A stretch of DNA of 64,000 nt from positions 12,952,157-13,016,156 of the forward strand of contig JAOANR010000006.1 of assembly GCA_030278955.1 (NCBI GenBank). The letters are read 5' to 3'. The DNA is from Hygrophila difformis. Lineage: Eukaryota > Streptophyta > Magnoliopsida > Lamiales > Acanthaceae. Positions 55,619 through 64,000 of the stretch are shown one piece after another. The position numbers and the translations under genes are program-made. The notes beneath the pieces are model-generated. The model was not told where the DNA came from, made no database searches, and was given only the letters and a program-made list of their open reading frames with translations. Every line of letters begins with the position of its first letter. The stretch's first letter is position 1.

Positions 55619-58600
55619 TTAGACAAGGTAGCACAACCCAAGGTCCTTCCTTAGTGATTCAAAGCGATCACTGTTCAAGGCCTTGGTGAATATATCAGCA
55701 TGTTGAAGTTCAGTTCCAACATGTTGAATGAACACCACTCCATCTTCTACCAGCTTTCTTATATAGTGATGTCGAATGTCAATGTGCTTGGTGCGGCTAT
55801 GTTGAACTGGATTCTTAGCAATGTTGATGGCACTCATGTTGTCACACATAAGGAGGAGCTCCTTCTGCTCAATTCCATAGTCCTTCAGCATCTGTTTCAT
55901 CCACAACAACTGAGCACAGCAGCTACCCGCAGCCAAGTATTCAGCTTCAGCAGTGGACAAGGAGATCGAACTCTGCTTCTTGCTATACCAACTGACCAAG
56001 TTTGTCCCAACATAGAAACAACCACCTGTGGTGCTCTTTCGATCATCTATGCATCCTGCCCAATCAGCATCACTGTACCCTACAAGTTGCAGACTTGATT
56101 CCTTCGAATACCAGATTCCTAGATTTGCAGTCCCTGAGATGTATTTGATAATTCTCTTAGCAGCATGTAGATGGGATTCCTTGGGGTTTGCCTGATATCT
56201 TGCGCACACACCCACAGCATAGCTGATATCAGGTCGACTGGCAGCTAAATAGAGAAGGCTCCCAATGATACTTCGATACAGCTTGGGATCAACATCATTT
56301 CCAGAGGGATCTTGACTGATCTTGTCATTTGTGCCTAAGGGAGTTCTTGCAGGTTTGCTTGACTCCATCCCAAATTTCTTTACAATGTTCTTAGCATACT
56401 TAGCTTGAGAGAGGAACATCCCATCCTTCTTCTGAGTTACCTGGAGTCCAAGGAAGTAGGTCAATTCACCAACTAAGCTCATCTCAAACTCATTACTCAT
56501 GATCTTAATGAATTCATCTTTGAGTATGTGGGATGTGGACCCAAAGACAATGTCATCTACGTAGATCTGAGCAACAATGAAGCCCTTAGCTTCCTTTCTG
56601 ATGAAGAGTGTTTGGTCAGTGCTGCCTCTTTCATAACCATGATCCAAGAGATAGGTTGAGAGTCTCTCGTACCATGCCCTAGGGGCTTGCTTCAGACCAT
56701 ACAGGGCCTTGTGGAGCTTGTAAACATAATCTGGTCGATGGGGGTCTTCAAACCCTCTCGGTTGTTCCACATAAGCCTCTTCCTTCAACCAACCATTCAA
56801 GAACGCACTCTTCACATCCATTTGGTACAATTTGAATTCGAAGGAGCAGGCAACAGCCAAGAGCAGTCGAACGGCTTCTAGCCTGGCTACTGGTGCGAAG
56901 GTTTCACTAAAATCGACCCCTTCAACTTGAGTGTATCCTTGAGCCACCAGTCTAGCTTTGTTCCTAGTGATGTTCCCATCCTCATCAGTCTTATTCTTGA
57001 AAATCCACTTGGTTCCAATGACATTCACATTGGTAGGTCTCTCCACCAATTCCCAAACTTCATTTCTAGCAAACTGTTGAAGCTCTTCTTGCATAGCAGC
57101 AGTCCAATGCTCATCACAGAGTGCTTCCTCCACCTTGGTTGGCTCGATCCTGGAGGTGAAACAGTGAAGACCAGCCAACTCTTTGTAGTTGATCTTCTTC
57201 TTGTTCCTGGTTCGTCTTCCCTCGTTGATATCACTGAGAAGGTCATTCTCATTGTGATTTCTGTGAACCTTACTCTGAGTGAGTGGAGTTCTCTGAGGGT
57301 GGTTCGATTCACTGGATTGAACTTCCTTTTCAGCAGGTTTTACATCCTCATGAGTAGCAGGGGATGCATCATCAGGACAAACCTCATTCTCAATTTCCAT
57401 CACCGAGACAGGTTTGGATCCACACTTAGGTTTGTCTTCGATGACAACATTGGCAGATTCCACCACTTTCCTTGAGGAAGGTAGATACACTCGATATGCT
57501 TTGCTGGTGGAAGAGTAACCCACAAGTATACCCTCTGTGCTCTTTTCTTGAAACTTTCCGGACTGATTCCTGTCATTCAAGACAAAGCACTTGCTACCAA
57601 AAATATGGAAATAAGAGATGGTAGTTCTTTTACCTTTCCACAGCTCATATGGAGTCTTTAGGGTCTTCGATCTCATGTGGACTCGATTACCAACATAGCA
57701 GGCAGTGTGAACTGCTTCTGCCCAGAGGAACTGCGGGACATCCTTAGAATTAAGCATGACTCTAGCCATTTCTTGGATAGTTCTGTTCTTTCTTTCCACC
57801 ACGCCATTTTGTTGTGGAGTTCTGGGAGCAGAGAATTCATGTTTAATGCCATTGACACTGCAGAAGTCTTCGAACTTTTGGTTCTGGAATTCACCACCAT
57901 GGTCACTCCTGATTCTTTTGACTTTACAGTCCTTTTCAGTAGTGATTTGGTTGTGAAGTGTGATGAAAGCCTCGAGTGCCTCACTCTTTTCCCTGAGAAA
58001 AGAAACCCAGGTATATCGAGAAAAATCATCAACACAAACGAGAACATAGTGCTTACCTCCTAGACTCTTTACATCAGTTGGCCCAAAGAGGTCCATGTGT
58101 ATGAGTTCTAGGCACTGTGTTGAACCAGACTGATCGATTCCCTTGTGTGATGCCTTGTGCTGCTTGTTCTTCGCACAGTCATCACAGAACTCTGCATCGG
58201 ATTTCTTCATTGGGGGAAGACCTTTGATAGCTCCTGATTTGCTGAGTTTGATAAGATCCTTGAAGTTGAGATGACCCAATCTTTCGTGCCATAGCTGAGC
58301 TTGAACAGGACCTGCATTTTCACTTAGGAAACAAGATTGTGCTAGAGTGTAGCAGTTATTCTTGGACCTAAGTCCTCTCAGCACACAATCATATCTAGAG
58401 TTGAGAACTTCACATTGTTCCCAATCAAAACACACCTTCATCCTGTTATCACACAGTTGGCTAATACTAATGAGATTAGCACACAAACCTTCGACATAGT
58501 ACACAGGATTAAGAGCCAGAAGTCCCTTGTCACCAATTGAACCTTGTCCAGCCACTTTACCTCTACCTCCATCTCCAAAGATGACATATCCTCCATCTAT

Positions 58601-60811
58601 CTTCTGGAAGTCAGATAGAAGGTCTTTATCACCTGTCATGTGTCTGGAGCACCCGCTATCGAAGTACCAGCACACCTTTTTACCAGCTTTGCCTACTGAG
58701 TGGAAAGCCATGTTACATAGGAAAGCTGCTTTGATACGCCATTCTCTCCTAAACATGCTTCTCTTGATTTCTTCACTAGGCCATATCATAGGACGGCCTG
58801 ACACAGCATCTCTGGATAGAAGACGACAGGATAGAGTTTTGTGACCATAGGTCTTGCAGTAGGCACATTCCAGGGGAACAGCAGGAGAATGGGGTTTCTT
58901 TGACTTTCCTTTTCTAGCATGTTTTACAAGGGTTGATTCCTTCTTAGGAGACTTGTCTGAACTTTCTTCAGAAGAGTGTCCTTCCTTGACAAATACTCTG
59001 TCCTTGGAGCTGCTGCATTCTTGAACGAAACCAATTCCCCTTCTGTCACCATGAGCTTTGGAGGAGGAGAGAATTTCTGAGAGCACATCCTTTCCTTTGT
59101 TTAGACGACTGGCAAGATCTTCAGAGTTCTTAACCCTAGCATTTAGTTCTTCAATCTGCTGAGACAAATTAGCTACCTGATCCTGAAGATCCTTTCTTTG
59201 AGTAGTGAGGGCAGCAACTTGCTCGATTAGGGCACCATTCACCGTGGTGAGGCTGAACACTTGCTCGCACTGAACAATAATCTCTTGTTGAAAATTGTCG
59301 CGTTGCGCAGTAAGTTCAGAGACTTGACTACCAAGGACTCCATTGTCAATGGTGAGTTCATCAACTTGTCTTGACAGTTCATCCACCCTTACGCCATAGT
59401 CCAACATGCTGGGTTCCAGTCTGGCAACAAGATATTCTAATTCATCTCGTCTATCCTCTATGCTCCGAACTTCTTCCCACCTAGATTGGAATTGACATCT
59501 GAGATCCTCGTGCTTTTCGCTTAGTTCAGCATGTTCTTTTCTCAGATCTATTAGTTCGATCATGGCACCTTCCAGTTGACCATCAGATTCTCCAAGCTTT
59601 TCTCGCAACTCTTCAAGTTGTTTGACCAGGGATTCAATTCTATCTGTTTCTTCCCTGTTGGAGGAGGAACAAGCAACCTCATCAGTAACAAAAGGAGTGA
59701 CACAAGGAGGAGCTTTACCTTCATCAGCATCTGACTCTGAGTCAGTGTCCCATGATCCTGCAAAGGCAACTCCTGTTTCTTCCTCACTTTCACTGGAGCT
59801 GCTTTCCTCTTCTTCGCTGAAAGTTGCACAGAGAGTCTTCTTTGGATCAGAAGGCTTATTTTTCAGGTTACCACAGTCAGCTCTAACATGTCCAAATCCC
59901 TTGCATTCATAGCATTGGAGCCCTTTAGACTCGGAGGATTCCTTGGGAGATTTCTTGGAACCTTTCTCACGCTTGTGCCTATCAGTCCTCTTGCTGGAAG
60001 AGCCTTCACCTTTCTTGTTGTAAAACAGCTTAGACTTCTTGTCTCTAAGAATTCTAGCAACCTTTTTAGACAACAGAATAAGGTCTTCTTCATCGATATC
60101 AGAATCTAGTTCATCAACAGGTGGTTCAGTCTGGGGTTTGGACTCCGTCTTGAAAGCAACAGCTTTTCCTGTAAACTTTTTGCAGTGGTCCATCTCCCAA
60201 GACTGAAGTATTCCCATGAGCTCATCTACAGAAATGGTAGCATATTCCTTTTGAAGCTCCAGAGCAGCTATCTTGGCATTGAAGCGTTCTGGAAGAGTAC
60301 CTACAATTTTTCTCACTATCTCCTGAGAGGAGTAGACCTTACCAAGTTGCTGGGCTTGGTTTGTTAGAGTACGAATCCTACTAAAGTAACTGTTAACAGA
60401 CTCATGCTCATCCATAGCAAGTTTATGAAACAGAGCTTCAATAGAAATGAGTTTGGAAGTTCTTACAGAAGCTGACCCTTCGTGAGAGTTCACCAAGATT
60501 TCCCAAGCTTCAAAGGCTGTGGTGCAGGCTGAAATCAGGCTGTATTGATCATCAGTAACAGCACTGAATATCGCATGCAGGGCCTTTGAGTTCATGTTGG
60601 AAGCAGTTTTCTCAGCAACTGTCCAGTCCTTCTTTTCCTTGGGTTTGGTAGCTCCATCAGTAGTAACCAGAGGTGCTTCATACTTCTCTTGAACAGCATC
60701 CCAAGCTTGATCATCAATAGACATCAAGAAGGATCTCATCTTGTTTTTCCAAAAAGAAAAGTTGGTTCCATCAAGGAGAGGAGGCTGACTGAAGTTCCAC
60801 TTGTGACTCAT
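55619..60811 (-). CDS. Gag-pol polyprotein of the Copia element, intact
   Basis: One frame of 1730 residues encodes all proteins for retrotransposition. The gag region has an N-terminal DUF4219-like start ([17 protein letters not shown]) and a UBN2-type core to about 210. A CCHC knuckle, [14 protein letters not shown], lies at 300-313. A long coiled coil spans about 390-570, and a second CCHC knuckle, [14 protein letters not shown], lies at 649-662. Protease has the DSG motif at 718-720. The pre-integrase HHCC zinc site lies at about 841-880. Integrase has D907, D970 and E1006 with the D-35-E spacing. Reverse transcriptase, from about 1250, carries YVDD at 1417-1420. RNase H is near 1565-1715 ([16 protein letters not shown]). 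No stop or frameshift interrupts it. The ATG at 60811 lies 30 bases inside the primer binding site. Confidence 0.97.
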   Translation of the reverse strand: MSHKWNFSQPPLLDGTNFSFWKNKMRSFLMSIDDQAWDAVQEKYEAPLVTTDGATKPKEKKDWTVAEKTASNMNSKALHAIFSAVTDDQYSLISACTTAFEAWEILVNSHEGSASVRTSKLISIEALFHKLAMDEHESVNSYFSRIRTLTNQAQQLGKVYSSQEIVRKIVGTLPERFNAKIAALELQKEYATISVDELMGILQSWEMDHCKKFTGKAVAFKTESKPQTEPPVDELDSDIDEEDLILLSKKVARILRDKKSKLFYNKKGEGSSSKRTDRHKREKGSKKSPKESSESKGLQCYECKGFGHVRADCGNLKNKPSDPKKTLCATFSEEEESSSSESEEETGVAFAGSWDTDSESDADEGKAPPCVTPFVTDEVACSSSNREETDRIESLVKQLEELREKLGESDGQLEGAMIELIDLRKEHAELSEKHEDLRCQFQSRWEEVRSIEDRRDELEYLVARLEPSMLDYGVRVDELSRQVDELTIDNGVLGSQVSELTAQRDNFQQEIIVQCEQVFSLTTVNGALIEQVAALTTQRKDLQDQVANLSQQIEELNARVKNSEDLASRLNKGKDVLSEILSSSKAHGDRRGIGFVQECSSSKDRVFVKEGHSSEESSDKSPKKESTLVKHARKGKSKKPHSPAVPLECAYCKTYGHKTLSCRLLSRDAVSGRPMIWPSEEIKRSMFRREWRIKAAFLCNMAFHSVGKAGKKVCWYFDSGCSRHMTGDKDLLSDFQKIDGGYVIFGDGGRGKVAGQGSIGDKGLLALNPVYYVEGLCANLISISQLCDNRMKVCFDWEQCEVLNSRYDCVLRGLRSKNNCYTLAQSCFLSENAGPVQAQLWHERLGHLNFKDLIKLSKSGAIKGLPPMKKSDAEFCDDCAKNKQHKASHKGIDQSGSTQCLELIHMDLFGPTDVKSLGGKHYVLVCVDDFSRYTWVSFLREKSEALEAFITLHNQITTEKDCKVKRIRSDHGGEFQNQKFEDFCSVNGIKHEFSAPRTPQQNGVVERKNRTIQEMARVMLNSKDVPQFLWAEAVHTACYVGNRVHMRSKTLKTPYELWKGKRTTISYFHIFGSKCFVLNDRNQSGKFQEKSTEGILVGYSSTSKAYRVYLPSSRKVVESANVVIEDKPKCGSKPVSVMEIENEVCPDDASPATHEDVKPAEKEVQSSESNHPQRTPLTQSKVHRNHNENDLLSDINEGRRTRNKKKINYKELAGLHCFTSRIEPTKVEEALCDEHWTAAMQEELQQFARNEVWELVERPTNVNVIGTKWIFKNKTDEDGNITRNKARLVAQGYTQVEGVDFSETFAPVARLEAVRLLLAVACSFEFKLYQMDVKSAFLNGWLKEEAYVEQPRGFEDPHRPDYVYKLHKALYGLKQAPRAWYERLSTYLLDHGYERGSTDQTLFIRKEAKGFIVAQIYVDDIVFGSTSHILKDEFIKIMSNEFEMSLVGELTYFLGLQVTQKKDGMFLSQAKYAKNIVKKFGMESSKPARTPLGTNDKISQDPSGNDVDPKLYRSIIGSLLYLAASRPDISYAVGVCARYQANPKESHLHAAKRIIKYISGTANLGIWYSKESSLQLVGYSDADWAGCIDDRKSTTGGCFYVGTNLVSWYSKKQSSISLSTAEAEYLAAGSCCAQLLWMKQMLKDYGIEQKELLLMCDNMSAINIAKNPVQHSRTKHIDIRHHYIRKLVEDGVVFIQHVGTELQHADIFTKALNSDRFESLRKDLGLCYLV

Positions 60812-60840
60812 CTTGCTTCAGGGATCTCTCTCGAGAGAGT

Positions 60841-60855
60841 GTGGCTCTGATACCA
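60841..60855 (-). promoter_or_regulatory. Primer binding site (initiator tRNA-Met)
   Basis: On the coding strand TGGTATCAGAGCCAC starts two bases inside the 5' LTR. TGGTATCAGAGC is the standard plant Copia site complementary to the 3' end of initiator tRNA-Met. Confidence 0.95.
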
Positions 60856-60857
60856 CT

Positions 60858-61865
60858 TGTTAGGTTCCCGGCTCGCGCAAGTACTATTCTTTATGCTGTG
60901 GTTCAACGGACTAAGTTCAAACTATCACAGTGAACACACTAATTAAACATACCAGAGTAAACTCAGATTCAAGCACAGCGGAAATACTTAAATGTAAAAG
61001 TAAGAGCATAAAGAATAAATGAGACACAACAAGATGATGACCCAGTTCGGCCTTCGGCCTACGTCTGGGGGATACCAATCCAGGAGGATATTCACTATGT
61101 GTTAACTTATGGTAAACCACCACACACAATAGCAAATATAAAAGTGTCTTCACTCCAAGTTCCAAGAGGTCAGTTGTGATGACCAAGAGCCTCCAGCCTT
61201 TGGTGTAGAAATCCCCTTCTACTTCAACTCTCAAGGCCGCCTGCCTCGAGTTCCCCTTGAAACAGCCTGTGAAACACTCCCTCTGATGTTTTGGGATGAA
61301 TAATGATTTGAAGTGCTTCTACCTTTCACACGCCTTGAACTTACTCCTAAGTTGTCTCCTAGTACAGACACTCAATGGTTCTTAAACACGAACACAACTA
61401 GGAGCATTCAAGGCTTCTCGATCTCACAGCAGATAGATCAATATCGGTTTACACTTTTGCTGTGAATCGATTCTAGAGAGAGTATTACAATTACAACCAG
61501 GTCGAGAGCTTTTTCAGAATGCTAAAACAATGACCAATCAATCTCTACTCTTCAATCTTCAACTCTCTCTATTTATTCCAGAGATTGCTCAACGGATTTG
61601 AATAATTTTGCCATATTGGGAAATAGCCGTTGTGCAGATTGGGGTTTGTGAGTAACAGTTCTTTTCTTAAGAGATAGGTAATCCCTGCAAGAAATGTTAG
61701 TCTATACCCACTCTAATCAGAAAAGAGCCGTTGTACCCAATCCATTCTTGATCTCTGCAATCTTTCATCCCGAGGATCGCGCTGAACACGGAAACAACAG
61801 AAGAGGTCCTATCCATCTAAGTTCAATCATCGGTTTGAACTTCCCACAAAACACTAGACTCAACA
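60858..61865 (-). repeat. 5' LTR of the Copia element
   Basis: It is 1008 bp long and, by eye, matches the other LTR except at one base near its 3' end on the coding strand (about 60877). The promoter for the element should lie here; an AATAAATAGAGAG stretch on the coding strand (near 61566-61578) is a possible TATA-like site. Confidence 0.96.
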
Positions 61866-61870
61866 TTACC

Positions 61871-64000
61871 AACGTAACATTGGGTACACTTGTTGAGCAT
61901 TGTCACTGTGGCCTATCTAATTATTAATTAACCAGTGTAATTATCTATTATAAGCACGCATTTAATTTATACAGCCAGCATTTTGAAAAGAGATTGTCCA
62001 GACTCCAGAGCCAAATCAGCCAATGCTATCTCTGCTCCCTGGGATCCAATCAAAATCCACCTCCCCTATCTCAACTGTACGCTTAAACCCTTCTTGATTA
62101 CTAATCTTAAAATATTAAAAAATAAAATTTTCAACAATCTCATATTCCCAATAATCATATTCTCATTTTCACTGATAAATGATAATACAAGATCATTCAA
62201 ACTAAACGAACCATAAAGGTACTCTCGTTTTTGTCTTGTTGGATCTAATTTATTTCTGGAAATGCTATTTTTATTTAATGATGATAACAAATGCCGTCAC
62301 ATTGATGTCATCATTAAATTTCAATAAGTATGTCATTACTATTTACTAGTGCTAATATAGTATGCTATAACAGTGTTAAGGATGACTTAAAACTCTCGAT
62401 CACTGACATCATTTGTTTATTGTTATTAAATTTTCTTATATTTAAAATAATAATAATATTTTTATTATTATTATTTGTATCATAACATCTATATTATAAT
62501 AAACCTGTTGATCCTATGAACAGTGTTTTTAAATTTTCCTTTTATAGCATAAAACAGCAATCTCAATAATTAGCCTCAATAATCAGCCGAATAATTAGGG
62601 TTTATGCACCCAAATCACGCCCTCTACCCCCTCACCAGTCACCACTCGCTTCATATCCCCTTTGTTCTGATATCCAACTATCCAATTGCAGCAACCGGCA
62701 CACCTCCTCCTTCGTCGTATGCGTGCCTCCTGCCTCCGTACGCCACTCCTACCGCCGTTGAGCCTCCAGCCACTCTCAAATCTTCCTCTTCTATAGTTCT
62801 ATCTAAACATATTTTTCTTCCTCATTTTCAAAATTTGAACGGCACAAAATACCACTTTCACAAAATACCACCCTCGCCTCTTCATCAGTAACAGCATCAC
62901 TTCTCGCTCCAAATCCCCTTCTTCCCTTATGAATCAGTCGCTAATCCTAAGAATAATTATCTTGATGACGCTGATTCTCGATGAAGATTTTCTTTGAGAT
63001 CCGAAGGTAAATTATCTTGAAGCCCTTTATAGGTAAATCTTTTCATCTTGAAGCCCTTGAATAGCGCCTTCGTAGAACCCATTTCTATGAAGTCTCTACA
63101 CTGATTAGAAGCATCAAGTATCTGATTAGGATCGCCAATCTTATGTGTGGGTCTCCGAGTAATCCGAAATTTTTTGGGATCGCCTTCGGCGGATTTTTTT
63201 TTTGGTAAAATTGCGTACATTTTTTTTGTGTTGTTTCTGTTATTATTGAAAATAAAATTGGTGTGCTTTGGTGTGCGATATTAATTTTGTTTCCCTGTTC
63301 TTGAGTGGGTTTATATTCTAGGTTATATTGATATATAAGAAATTGTGTGCATATATATTTGAGCTTGGGAGTTGTTCTATGAATGAATTAGGTGAATGAG
63401 ATGAATTAGATGATATATTTTAGGTTTAATTTTACTGATTTGATTCTATGGATTTCAGTTACCGGAATATTAATTCCGAAGTGGAGTTTGGATGCGCATG
63501 CTTTTTTGGGATTGAATTCTATTGAGTGTATCAAAGTTATGAATGTTTGTTATTAAAATATGTTTATACGGCATTGAAATGAGGGGTTGATACAATGATT
63601 CGACTATGTTATTGGTACTGTAATTTTCTCTTATATTTCTCTTTTCAGATTATGCAACTAAGGTATTTCTATTATAGCACATTAATTGTGTTGCTGACAA
63701 TAATAATTATTTTCATATATATATCCAATAATTGCTACCATTTGGTTTGTAAAAGGAACCCCAATAGAGGGGTGGACACTATTTTATTTGTTGTGGTATC
63801 CTCTGTATTTTTCTAAGGATTTAATGAGCCACCGCTTCCGGGATTCTTGCAACACCGACTGCTGCTAACATTTTCAGTTTGACCACCACTTTGCAATTTA
63901 TTGCTGACTTTCCGGGCTCACTTATTCCATGGAATTATGTGTTATTTCTTTGCTAATTAGATGTTGAAGCTTGGGACTATTGAAGCACTTTATATAGTTT
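61871..64000. other. Intergenic or leader-like DNA to the window edge, no gene called
   Basis: No family motif was recognised. A C/T-rich stretch at about 62600-62900 has leader-like composition and is followed by T-rich, intron-like DNA from about 63200. A gene might therefore begin here and continue past 64000, but the frames at 62604-62891 (plus) and 62957-63220 (minus) have no recognisable homology and neither is called. A phrase of the type TTATCTTGAAGCCCTT recurs near 63012 and 63043. Confidence 0.35.

Larger units (their letters stand above)
51452..61865 (-). mobile_element. Complete Copia LTR retrotransposon, Sirevirus-like, very young
   Basis: A 10,414-bp element lies on the minus strand, bounded by identical 5-bp target duplications TTACC (51447-51451 and 61866-61870). 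Both LTRs are 1008 bp, begin TG and end CA on the coding strand, and differ at one position found by eye. A primer site complementary to initiator tRNA-Met and a purine tract are in place. The order gag-protease-integrase-RT-RNase H in one frame is that of Copia (Pseudoviridae). The long coiled-coil gag, the integrase and RT wording (for example [16 protein letters not shown] and [16 protein letters not shown]), and an extra 3' frame point to the Sirevirus lineage. Confidence 0.96.

Noticed and set aside
56927..57475. 182-residue frame antisense to gag-pol
   Set aside because: Shadow of the conserved polyprotein coding strand, with no motif of its own. The same applies to the antisense frames at 54443-54940, 57677-58063 and 58527-58844.
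62957..63220. 87-residue minus-strand frame
   Set aside because: No recognisable domain. It overlaps a region whose composition looks more like a leader and intron on the plus strand.
1..64000. tRNA genes
   Set aside because: Box A/B pairs were found only inside SINE-like repeats. None has the cloverleaf stems of a functional tRNA as far as I can see by eye.

Overview
This is nuclear DNA of a flowering plant, most likely a eudicot. The genes are split by many AT-rich GT-AG introns, the intergenic DNA is AT-rich, and plant transposon families (CACTA, Stowaway, hAT, tRNA-derived SINEs, a Sirevirus-like Copia element) fill the space between genes. An asterid such as a member of Lamiales is possible, but the sequence alone does not prove it. 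There is no sign of prokaryotic or organellar origin.

Layout. 1-3.65 kb holds an array of nested palindromes and a GC-rich low-complexity tract, with no supportable gene. 3.65-8.69 kb is the right part of a CACTA (En/Spm) transposon: a 5'-truncated tnp2-type transposase gene, an eight-exon tnpA-type gene, a subterminal repeat array and the right terminal repeat. 9.8-13.9 kb (minus) is a seven-exon amino acid permease gene of the AAP3/AAP6 type. 14-23.8 kb is intergenic, with SINEs, Stowaway MITEs, hAT-like repeats and an unusual 1.45-kb element made of 22-23-bp repeats organised in 138-bp higher-order units. 23.8-29.6 kb (plus) is an eleven-exon xylulokinase gene with an in-frame TGA at codon 4. 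30.2-37.9 kb (minus) is a six-exon GH3 beta-D-xylosidase gene whose 4.8-kb first intron is full of insertions. 39.45-39.72 kb is a broken fragment of a WD40 gene. 41.4-48.7 kb (minus) is a thirteen-exon ERGIC3/Erv46-like gene. 51.45-61.87 kb is a complete, very young Copia element of Sirevirus type on the minus strand, with 5-bp target duplications, 1008-bp LTRs that differ at one position, an intact 1730-codon gag-pol frame and a second large frame of unknown function. 61.9-64 kb has no recognisable gene.

How the genes relate. The permease, xylulokinase and xylosidase resemble Arabidopsis AAP6, XK2 and BXL1, which as I recall all lie in the At5g49xxx interval, so this looks like conserved ancestral gene order. 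The xylosidase acts in the cell wall and releases D-xylose. After isomerisation to D-xylulose, xylulokinase makes xylulose 5-phosphate. The two genes converge tail to tail with 630 bp between stop codons. The metabolic link is established knowledge; any co-regulation is speculation. Exon boundaries were set by hand from splice signals, frame continuity and family motifs, and were not tested against transcripts.
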